From assembly GCA_018992685.1 (NCBI GenBank), contig JACVGT010000043.1:1-27917 (forward strand): a stretch of 27,917 bases of DNA. The letters run 5' to 3'. Within the stretch, counting starts at the first letter, position 1. Each line of letters starts with the position of its first letter. Both the position numbers and the translations under genes were made by a program. Source of the DNA: Theionarchaea archaeon. GTDB taxonomy: Archaea > Methanobacteriota_B > Thermococci > Methanofastidiosales > SZ-28-30. Under the pieces are notes generated by a model. It worked only from the letters and a program-made list of their open reading frames with translations. It was not told the DNA's origin and searched no databases. This document shows positions 22,809 to 27,917 of this stretch, one piece after another.

Positions 22809-23206
22809 TCCTGACGTTTATTCTTGACTTTTTGAGTGATTTCATTCACTTCTTCTTCTGTCAGTTGGTGCCAGGTCCACTCAAATATCTTCTCACCTTC
22901 GTACTGTGGAATGATATGCATCTGAAAGTGGACATTGTTCTGCCCCCCTTTTCTCCCTGGATTAACAACCAGGTGCAGGTCAGGGCAGATATACTCCTCC
23001 ATGAGAAGCAGAAAATTCTTCAATCCGACGGCAAACCCAGATATATTCTCTATCTCGGTATACCGTTCCGCATGCTCTCGGGGAACAACCACGGAATGCC
23101 CTTTGGACACAGGGTTTTCCACCAAGAATGCTACAACGTTCTCATCCTCATAGAGGATATGAGCAGGATACTGATTTGCAGCTATTCTGCAGTACTTGCA
23201 ATCCAT
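22805..23206 (-). CDS. HIT-family protein lacking the nucleophilic histidine
   Basis: 133 residues. The family features are the CKYC zinc knuckle at 3-6, ILYEDENVVAFL, NPVSKGHSVVVPREH, and GQNN before the active-site strand. The canonical HxHxH triad should read HxHxHxxP; here it is H93-F-Q95-M-H97-I-I-P. The middle His, which is the nucleophile in HINT and FHIT proteins, is Gln (CAG, complement of 22922-22924). Nucleotide hydrolase or transferase activity through a His-AMP intermediate is therefore unlikely, and a binding role or altered chemistry is inferred. The length is normal and the frame is intact. The TATA spacing predicts a leaderless start. Confidence 0.85.
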   Translation of the reverse strand: MDCKYCRIAANQYPAHILYEDENVVAFLVENPVSKGHSVVVPREHAERYTEIENISGFAVGLKNFLLLMEEYICPDLHLVVNPGRKGGQNNVHFQMHIIPQYEGEKIFEWTWHQLTEEEVNEITQKVKNKRQD

Positions 23207-23224
23207 GAACCTCTTCTCCCTTAC

Positions 23225-23236
23225 CCATTTAAATGG
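23225..23236 (-). promoter_or_regulatory. TATA box of the HIT gene within a 12-base palindrome
   Basis: CCATTTAAATGG is a perfect palindrome centred about 25 bases before the ATG at 23206, so the mRNA should start at or near the ATG. The symmetry may also allow a dimeric regulator to bind, which is speculative. Confidence 0.5.
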
Positions 23237-23320
23237 TTTTCTGTACTGTGAGTATCCTCGAATACTGAGACTGGATTGTGAGTGATCCGGCTCCTGAAAG
23301 GTCAGGTCTGTAGGGTCTCG

Positions 23321-24427
23321 TCAGAACACAAATGCGCCATTCTCATAAAATAATTCGCCATCTGCATAGATCTGGCTGTCCTGCTTCATGTTCTTTACCA
23401 GGTCCCAGTGAATGGCTGAATCGTTCTGTCCACCTGCATCAGGCAGAGATCGGCCAACTGCCAGGTGGATTGTTCCTCCAATTTTCTCGTCAAAGAGTAT
23501 ATTCTTGGTAAACTGGGTAATTCCGTAGTTGGTGCCAATGGCAACTTCTCCCAGTCTTCTGGCACCTTCGTCAGTATTGAGCATTTCCTGCAACAGGTCG
23601 TCTCCCTTTTCTGCAGAAGCTTTTACTACCCTTCCTTTTTCAAAGGTTAGGGTAATGTCTTCAACCTCTTTCCCCATGTAGATTCCAGGGTAGGTGAAGC
23701 GGATACTGCCTTCGGCAGAGGTCTCTACTGGACTGGTGAACACCTCACCTGAAGGGAAATTCCGGTGACCATCAGAGTTAATCCAGGTTCTGCCGTTGAC
23801 ATTGACGGTGAGATCAGTGTCTTCTCCCAGGAAATGCAGAGTTGATTTTCCCTGTAGGTATGAAACTACCTTTTCCTGGTTTTTGGACAGGTCCTTCCAT
23901 GCTGCGACAGGGTCCTCTTTATCCAGAAAGCATGCGTTGTGCACGAACTCCTCATATTCCATGAGTGACATGGAAGCCTCCTGTGCCAAAGCATGCGTGG
24001 GAAACAGGGTAAGTGTCCATTTCATCTGTCCTTGAAATGTTCTTTCAAAGAGAATGTTGTTGATTTCTTGGTTGGCTTTTGCTCTCTGGGCAATCTTTTC
24101 CGGAGGCACAGAGGCGAGATATTTTGTGTTATAATCTGCGATAATGCCGATAATGATGTCAACATTTTCAACATAGTACTTTCTGAAGGGGGACACATAT
24201 GTCAGCTGGTGATCCTGTGCGTACGTAAAGAAGATCGTCTCAATGTTGTCCAGAATGAGGAGCGTTTCAGGATATGCTCCTTTTATTATCAGTTCCTTGT
24301 ACAGTGCTTCAATGAGTGGCGCAGCCAGTGCTGTGCCTTGTATCAGGACCTTGTCTTTCTCTTTGATTTCTGCAGAATAATCCACCAGTGCCCTGGCCAT
24401 CCGAGCTATATAAACATCTGTAGCCAT
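23321..24427 (-). CDS. M29-family metallo-aminopeptidase
   Basis: 368 residues; removes N-terminal residues from peptides using two divalent metal ions. The M29 family (aminopeptidase T/AmpS) signature is seen: SGEVFTSPVETSAEG with the first Glu ligand, the RRLGEVAIGTNYGI segment with the second, GGTIHLAVG with a His ligand, and SAIHWDLVKNM with His and Asp. The N-terminal half (ALVDYSAEIKEKDKVLIQG ... LIIKGAYPE) is the usual alpha/beta domain of the family. It follows the cupin gene by four bases and is co-transcribed with it. No signal peptide is present, so it is cytoplasmic. Confidence 0.88.
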   Translation of the reverse strand: MATDVYIARMARALVDYSAEIKEKDKVLIQGTALAAPLIEALYKELIIKGAYPETLLILDNIETIFFTYAQDHQLTYVSPFRKYYVENVDIIIGIIADYNTKYLASVPPEKIAQRAKANQEINNILFERTFQGQMKWTLTLFPTHALAQEASMSLMEYEEFVHNACFLDKEDPVAAWKDLSKNQEKVVSYLQGKSTLHFLGEDTDLTVNVNGRTWINSDGHRNFPSGEVFTSPVETSAEGSIRFTYPGIYMGKEVEDITLTFEKGRVVKASAEKGDDLLQEMLNTDEGARRLGEVAIGTNYGITQFTKNILFDEKIGGTIHLAVGRSLPDAGGQNDSAIHWDLVKNMKQDSQIYADGELFYENGAFVF

Positions 24428-24431
24428 GGGA

Positions 24432-24770
24432 TCACTTCTTGAAAGGGATCAGGCACAGAAATCGTACCAATGTTTTCCCCGTATTTCGAAATTGGTGCAT
24501 TTCGTTCGGCGGGACAAAAACCACACTGCCGGGCTTGAAAGGGAAGTCTCCCTGCTCACTTCTCACAATGCCTTCCCCATCCAGAATAAATACTTCATGT
24601 TCCCAATCATGTGTATGGAAAGGGCTGTATCCAGAAACCTTCATTTCAAAAAGCCGCATAGCGAAATTGGGTGCACCTGTATCCTTGGTGATAAGCCAGC
24701 GCACCGTCACGTCCTTGGCACCTTCTTCAGCTTCTTGAGCCGGAATCTCAGTATAATCAAACACTTTCAT
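24432..24770 (-). CDS. Small cupin-domain protein
   Basis: 112 residues from ATG 24770. The TATA box centred 26 bases upstream favours this ATG over the in-frame ATG at 24779. Cupin motif 1 is GYSPFHTHDWEHEVFILDGEG in outline, with metal-binding His-x-His and Glu, and motif 2 is FVPPNEMHQFRNTG with the last His. This is a single-domain beta-barrel, probably binding a metal. Function ranges widely across the family (oxygenases, isomerases, binding proteins) and cannot be assigned. Its stop is four bases from the start of the M29 aminopeptidase gene. Confidence 0.85.
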   Translation of the reverse strand: MKVFDYTEIPAQEAEEGAKDVTVRWLITKDTGAPNFAMRLFEMKVSGYSPFHTHDWEHEVFILDGEGIVRSEQGDFPFKPGSVVFVPPNEMHQFRNTGKTLVRFLCLIPFKK

Positions 24771-24790
24771 GGTCCTCATTTGAGAAAGCG

Positions 24791-24800
24791 CATTTAAATG
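24791..24800 (-). promoter_or_regulatory. TATA box of the cupin-aminopeptidase operon (leaderless)
   Basis: CATTTAAATG is palindromic and centred about 26 bases before ATG 24770. The same CATTTAAATG core occurs in the HIT promoter at 23226-23235. Confidence 0.55.
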
Positions 24801-24825
24801 TTTGCCAGGGCTCCTTGTGCTGCAT

Positions 24826-24842
24826 GGGTGTGAAGTACACCC
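24826..24842 (-). terminator. Hairpin directly after herA-like gene
   Basis: GGGTGT pairs perfectly with ACACCC around a five-base loop and starts immediately after the HerA-like stop codon. No T-run follows, so it may stabilise the mRNA end rather than terminate. Confidence 0.35.
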
Positions 24843-26312
24843 TTAGTTCCAGTCAAATTCCTTGAACTCTTCTTTTTCCTGTCTTTCCTCAAGGGTTCTT
24901 CTGTCAAAAAGATCAATTTGAGCTGGAATGGGAATGGGAACTGCAATCCCCGTGATGATAGCTTCTCCAATGTCCAGTCTCTTCATTTCTTCCTTCAGAT
25001 CAGTAAGGTCGTTTTCAGAAGAATTGATCAGCTGTTCCCTATCTTTGAGATTCGTCAGCAAAAGAATGATGATGGTATTCAATTGTGAAATGATTTCATC
25101 CAGGATCTTCTTAGGCATCTGATCGATTATGCAAAGCCCCAGGTTGAACTTCCTTCCTTCCCGCACGATCTTCTCAAAAACAGTACCACGTGCAAGTTCT
25201 TTGCTCAGCAACGTGTGAGCTTCTTCCAGAACCAGCAGAGTCTTGGGCAGGGACTGATTTCTCCTGCGAGCAGTTCTGAACTGGCCGAGCAGGTACCTTC
25301 CCACAATGCTTGACACAAGGCGGATCACCCATTCATTGTTCTCGTAGTCCCCAAAATCGATGATGACTGTTCCCCCATGAGATATCTTCTTTAAAATGTA
25401 TGTGAGGGAATCGAATTGCTCTCCAACAAACTCATGGGTAGTGATGCGGGCCACCTTCCTCTTTAAGGCAGAAATAGTTTCGAGGTGGATCTCCATCCCG
25501 AAGTCTTCCGAGATCTGTTCTGTTCCCCTGGTTGCAATGTAGTTCAACCAGTCTCTTTCTCTGTGGTGGATGAGATCCAGTGCATCCTGCTGTGCCGAGG
25601 TGAGGTCTGTAATGGCTGTCAATTCTGAAGGGTTGATCAGGGTACGGGGAATATGTAGGGAAACATCACACTCAGCTCCTTTTAATCCCAGCACAAACAC
25701 GTTATCCAAGCCTCCTAGGCCATCCGGGTGGTATCCATATTCAGAATGGACGTCAAATACCACAGTGGAAATGGATCTGGCCTTCACTTCTCTCAGGATG
25801 ACTTTCACCGCATTGGATTTACCTGAACCTGTCTTTCCGAAAACTCCTGCATGCTTGGAAACAAAGGTATCAACATCCAGAAAAATAGGAACTGTCATGT
25901 CTCTCACCGTTCCTATGCATATCTTGGATTGTGTTGCGGACAAGAAAGCGAGATCCTGTTCTGTCACTCTACGGACAGGAGACAGGTATTTAGGAAGAGA
26001 TTTTGCTCCCCGAATGCGCTTTGAATCCTCGTCCAAGATGCCGAGGAGACTGGCAAAGGCCGTGTAATAAAACTGTGGACCATACAGTCCCTGAATAGTA
26101 TCGACAGTGTCTGGATAGGATAGGGCTGCGATCTTATCAGGGAGAACAGATTCCCCCAAGTGTCTGGCTTCCAATTCATGTATCCGTGCCAGATAGGCGT
26201 ATTTTGATTCGATAACCACCAGATCACCCACTTTGACATTTTCAAACTCCTCAGCATCGTGAATTCGAAACTGCACTGTCTGGGTGGAGGAGGAAATCAC
26301 CTTCCCAATCAT
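24843..26312 (-). CDS. herA: HerA-type hexameric ATPase/DNA translocase
   Basis: 489 residues. A HAS-barrel N-terminal domain (about 1-110) precedes an FtsK/HerA RecA-like ATPase. Walker A is GKTGSGKS (159-166), Walker B is LLVLEEAH (about 357-364), and the sensor-type segment GLCIIDQMPKKI follows. The C-terminus PIPAQIDLFDRR is typical of HerA. Canonical HerA works with the nuclease NurA and Mre11-Rad50 in DNA end resection, but none of these genes is nearby. This may thus be an orphan paralogue, for example one with an anti-mobile-element role, or the single HerA of the genome placed elsewhere. The ATG is leaderless: the TATA box centre lies about 25 bases upstream. Its promoter and first codons are duplicated at 27712-27774. 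Confidence 0.88.
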   Translation of the reverse strand: MIGKVISSSTQTVQFRIHDAEEFENVKVGDLVVIESKYAYLARIHELEARHLGESVLPDKIAALSYPDTVDTIQGLYGPQFYYTAFASLLGILDEDSKRIRGAKSLPKYLSPVRRVTEQDLAFLSATQSKICIGTVRDMTVPIFLDVDTFVSKHAGVFGKTGSGKSNAVKVILREVKARSISTVVFDVHSEYGYHPDGLGGLDNVFVLGLKGAECDVSLHIPRTLINPSELTAITDLTSAQQDALDLIHHRERDWLNYIATRGTEQISEDFGMEIHLETISALKRKVARITTHEFVGEQFDSLTYILKKISHGGTVIIDFGDYENNEWVIRLVSSIVGRYLLGQFRTARRRNQSLPKTLLVLEEAHTLLSKELARGTVFEKIVREGRKFNLGLCIIDQMPKKILDEIISQLNTIIILLLTNLKDREQLINSSENDLTDLKEEMKRLDIGEAIITGIAVPIPIPAQIDLFDRRTLEERQEKEEFKEFDWN

Positions 26313-26362
26313 ACATGAGTATTGAAAGCTGCGTTTTTAAAGGTTCACCGGGACGAACAACG
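26300..26362 (-). repeat. 63-base exact repeat, copy 1 (promoter and start of herA)
   Basis: Identical over all 63 bases to 27712-27774. This copy contains the herA TATA box, the transcription start region, the ATG and the first codons. Homology stops abruptly on both sides. Confidence 0.95.
26334..26343 (-). promoter_or_regulatory. TATA box of herA
   Basis: On the minus strand CCTTTAAAAA is centred about 25 bases before ATG 26312, so transcription should begin at the start codon. The same element is duplicated at 27746-27755 and should drive the lipoprotein gene. Confidence 0.6.
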
Positions 26363-26474
26363 CTGATACGAAAAAGAGGGCAGAGAATGTCATGGGATAG
26401 ACGGTGATACACCAGTACGTTGTCAGGAATTGAACAGAAGAAAAAAGAGAAAGCAAGAAAGAAAGAGAAAAGAA

Positions 26475-26496
26475 AATGATTCAGTGAATGATTCAG
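26475..26496. repeat. Two direct copies of AATGATTCAG
   Basis: AATGATTCAG occurs at 26475-26484 and 26487-26496, separated by TG. The second unit overlaps the start of the dispersed 56-base repeat (copy B), so it may be a local duplication at that element's edge. Confidence 0.6.
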
Positions 26497-26546
26497 CAAA
26501 GTGATCCCACGGTGATGCAATGACATATCATAGTAGGTAAAAGAGA
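26491..26546. repeat. Dispersed 56-base repeat, copy B
   Basis: About 80% identical to 19330-19385, with the same first 11 and last 11 bases. It lies between the lipoprotein terminator and the herA promoter and is noncoding. Confidence 0.6.
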
Positions 26547-26549
26547 AAA

Positions 26550-26566
26550 AGAAGGCACAACCTTCT
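26550..26566 (-). terminator. Stem-loop and T-run terminator of the lipoprotein gene
   Basis: On the minus strand AGAAGG, a five-base loop and CCTTCT form a perfect stem followed by TTTTCTCTTTT. It lies about 30 bases past the lipoprotein stop codon, the expected place. Confidence 0.6.
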
Positions 26567-26594
26567 CTTCTCACTGAAATTCAGCATTCGATTG

Positions 26595-27701
26595 TCATAA
26601 AGAACTCTTCTGTTGCGGTGGGTTGGAGAATATGTACAGTCTCCCGAAGCGATTACTGTATGCCACACGGGTTCCATCAGGACTGACAGCGACTGCAAAA
26701 ACAGCATCAAAACTCAGGTCTCTCCGCAATACATTGCCGTCTCTATCTACTACTATAAAGAACGGGGGCAGAGAATCACAGCCTAGAGCAATGTACTCTG
26801 CTCCTGGTGTCGAAGCCAGGTATTGGTTATCTCTGCCAACAGATTTCTTCCATACCAATTCTCCATCCCGGGTCAACTTGTACAGGTCCTTATTACATGC
26901 CGCAATGATGTACTGGCTGTCACTGGTAATAGTGACAGAGGTAAGCAGGTCTTCTAAAGGATAGGACCAGACATCTTGACTGTCCAGCGTCGATACTTTG
27001 ATCTGTGGCTCTTCTCCCATGAATCGGTACACTAGATAGGAACTGTCGGGTGAGAAAGCAACTGTCCTGTTACGACTTCCTGTATAAATCCGTCCCGCAT
27101 CTATTGACCAGATCAGTTCTCCATCACGCACACAGTTGATCTTGTCCTCAGAATCAGTGAACACAACACATGAACCATCGGGTGCCACTGAAACCTGTTC
27201 AATGGATTCCCCGTCATCGTATGTCCAGAGAACTGCACCCTCTTTGGAAAAGCCATAGAGAATTCCCGTATCATTTGTGCCTGCAGCCATGAGGTTCCCG
27301 GAGGCCCCGATGGCAGCTCTATTGACACGTTGTCCTAAATCTCTCTGCCACAAGACTTCACCTGTCAGGCTCAACAATGCTGCACCTCCCGTTTGTGGAG
27401 AATTCTTGTAGGTCGTGACAAAAAGCGTATCTCCGCAAAGCACCATCCCGTCGCTCCCCAAGCCTTCGGTCTGCCACACAAGATTTCCATCCCAATCAAG
27501 ACAGAATACCCTGCCGCCACAGCCAAAAAGGAATTCTTCAGTACCTATGAGGTCGACTACGTCCGCCTTCAGCGTTACTTTTCCATTTGTTGCCTTTCTG
27601 TCCATGTTCTCGTCCACGTTCTGATCAATACACCCTGCCAGGCCAATAAGCAAGCAGCAGACCAATACGCTTTGCAGTTTGTGATACCCATTTCTATTCA
27701 T
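26595..27701 (-). CDS. Lipoprotein with beta-propeller (PQQ/WD-like) repeats
   Basis: 368 residues from ATG 27701, preceded by GGAAGGAGG. A lipoprotein signal ends at LIGLAGC with Cys24 as the lipidation site. The rest is built of about seven beta repeats, each closing with a 'G.LVW' or 'G.V.W' segment (DWDGNLVW, LTGEVLW, KEGAVLW, RDGELIW, RDGELVW, RDGNVLR) and often SPDG/SxDSxY turns, as in PQQ- or WD40-like propellers. Such proteins are outer-surface binding or scaffold proteins; no catalytic motif is seen. The start codon overlaps the stop of a short upstream frame (27698-27724) in an ATGA arrangement. An in-frame extension up to 27842 runs through the duplicated promoter and IS end and is not considered real. 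Confidence 0.8.
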   Translation of the reverse strand: MNRNGYHKLQSVLVCCLLIGLAGCIDQNVDENMDRKATNGKVTLKADVVDLIGTEEFLFGCGGRVFCLDWDGNLVWQTEGLGSDGMVLCGDTLFVTTYKNSPQTGGAALLSLTGEVLWQRDLGQRVNRAAIGASGNLMAAGTNDTGILYGFSKEGAVLWTYDDGESIEQVSVAPDGSCVVFTDSEDKINCVRDGELIWSIDAGRIYTGSRNRTVAFSPDSSYLVYRFMGEEPQIKVSTLDSQDVWSYPLEDLLTSVTITSDSQYIIAACNKDLYKLTRDGELVWKKSVGRDNQYLASTPGAEYIALGCDSLPPFFIVVDRDGNVLRRDLSFDAVFAVAVSPDGTRVAYSNRFGRLYIFSNPPQQKSSL

Positions 27702-27724
27702 AGATCGTCCTCCTTCCCAATCAT
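27698..27724 (-). CDS. Eight-codon leaderless upstream frame carried by the duplicated herA promoter
   Basis: ATG 27724 corresponds exactly to the herA start codon in the other repeat copy. Translation reads MIGKEDDL and stops with TGA 27698-27700, which overlaps the lipoprotein ATG (27699-27701) as ATGA. The duplicated TATA box is about 25 bases upstream, so this would be the first codon of the mRNA. MIGK is the herA N-terminus. Real translation and coupling to the lipoprotein are inferred. Confidence 0.4.
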   Translation of the reverse strand: MIGKEDDL

Positions 27725-27774
27725 ACATGAGTATTGAAAGCTGCGTTTTTAAAGGTTCACCGGGACGAACAACG
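27712..27774 (-). repeat. 63-base exact repeat, copy 2 (captured herA promoter upstream of lipoprotein gene)
   Basis: Identical to 26300-26362. It supplies a TATA box (27746-27755), a start site near 27724 and part of the lipoprotein Shine-Dalgarno region (the GGAAGG half). The repeat ends at 27774, the base before the IS481-like end begins. Confidence 0.95.
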
Positions 27775-27917
27775 TGTAATATCACCAGACATGGGTGACA
27801 CTTTTGACACCACACATAGGTAACACTTCTTATAAGTCTCATGGCAACCGCTCCTCATATCTCGCGTGAGGCGTTGCACCGTTGATGCCCATGTGAGACC
27901 TTTCGTGATTGTAGTAG
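27775..27917 (-). mobile_element. Right end of an IS481-family insertion sequence (partial)
   Basis: The transposase tail at 27839-27917 is followed by a noncoding end containing two 18-base direct repeats, 27784-27801 and 27809-27826 (15 of 18 identical, ACCAgACATgGGTgACAC type), as expected for multiple transposase-binding sites at IS ends. The tip begins TGTAATATCACC at 27775, starting with TG as many IS481/IS3 ends do. The other end lies beyond the window, so target duplications and exact termini cannot be checked. Confidence 0.65.
27839..27917 (-). CDS. IS481-family transposase, C-terminal end (partial)
   Basis: 25 complete codons before TGA 27839-27841 are visible. The tail contains YYNHERSHMGINGATP and ARYEERLP, matching the C-terminal end of DDE/rve-type IS481 transposases ('YN..RPH..L/I.G.TP...Y'). 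The Glu of the DDE triad and the rest lie outside the window. Because the frame is open to the edge and the C-terminus is normal, the element may be intact. Confidence 0.75.
   Translation of the reverse strand, partial: YYNHERSHMGINGATPHARYEERLP

Noticed and set aside
25570-26067. 165-residue plus-strand frame opposite the HerA P-loop
   Set aside because: Shadow of the HerA-like coding sequence; no independent evidence.
26251-26574. 107-residue minus-strand frame upstream of herA, partly identical in sequence to the extension above
   Set aside because: The shared residues come from translating the 63-bp promoter repeat in another frame; the rest lies in purine-rich spacer.
27702-27842. N-terminal extension of the lipoprotein frame to ATG 27842
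   Set aside because: It would translate the IS end and the duplicated promoter, and would place a lipoprotein signal 47 residues inside the protein; ATG 27701 has a strong Shine-Dalgarno site.
1-27917. tRNA, rRNA genes and CRISPR arrays
   Set aside because: No cloverleaf with GGTTCRA-type T arm, no rRNA core sequences and no regularly spaced repeats were noticed on either strand.

Overview
The window is archaeal. Supporting signs are TATA boxes about 25 bases upstream of leaderless ATG starts (pyrG, the HIT gene, the cupin gene, herA and the LTD-protein gene), GGTGA/GGAGG ribosome-binding sites inside operons, an EF1A-family GTPase, a HerA-type ATPase, an orotate-independent archaeal-type gene mix (6-phospho-3-hexuloisomerase, M29 aminopeptidase, AmmeMemoRadiSam proteins) and many secreted or membrane-anchored proteins of unknown role. 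An uncultured euryarchaeal lineage such as Theionarchaea is my best guess, but the sequence alone does not fix the taxon.

Left part (1-7070). The window opens in the tail of an S-layer-like gene. It is followed by a compound hairpin and by a two-gene minus-strand operon for an exported AmmeMemoRadiSam set: a Tat-signal radical SAM protein and a membrane-anchored fusion of the Memo-like B and AMMECR1-like A proteins. Divergent to it are two plus-strand membrane proteins with transglutaminase-like domains. The first has an N-terminal winged helix and has lost the catalytic Cys and His. The second keeps them. Next is a secreted protein with a GATase-like domain, TPR-like helices, an almost pure Val/Ile membrane segment and a C-terminal SHOCT motif.

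Middle (7068-19241). Minus-strand truA is coupled to an aminotransferase-V gene. A structured noncoding RNA candidate follows, then an operon of hisS and a divergent EF1A-like GTPase. hutH (histidine ammonia-lyase) is divergent from hisS. Then come a secreted propeller/PsbP-like/LTD protein, a divergent multi-pass GT-C-like membrane protein, and a GNAT acetyltransferase.

Right part (19330-27917). A leaderless plus-strand operon holds pyrG, a 6-phospho-3-hexuloisomerase-like gene, a small zinc-ribbon gene and a SerA-like dehydrogenase. It is followed by minus-strand genes: a HIT protein lacking the nucleophilic His, a cupin plus M29 aminopeptidase pair, a HerA-type ATPase, and a lipoprotein with beta-propeller-like repeats. 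The promoter, start codon and first codons of herA are present as an exact 63-bp second copy upstream of the lipoprotein gene, and that copy stops exactly where an IS481-family element begins. No tRNA, rRNA or CRISPR array was seen.
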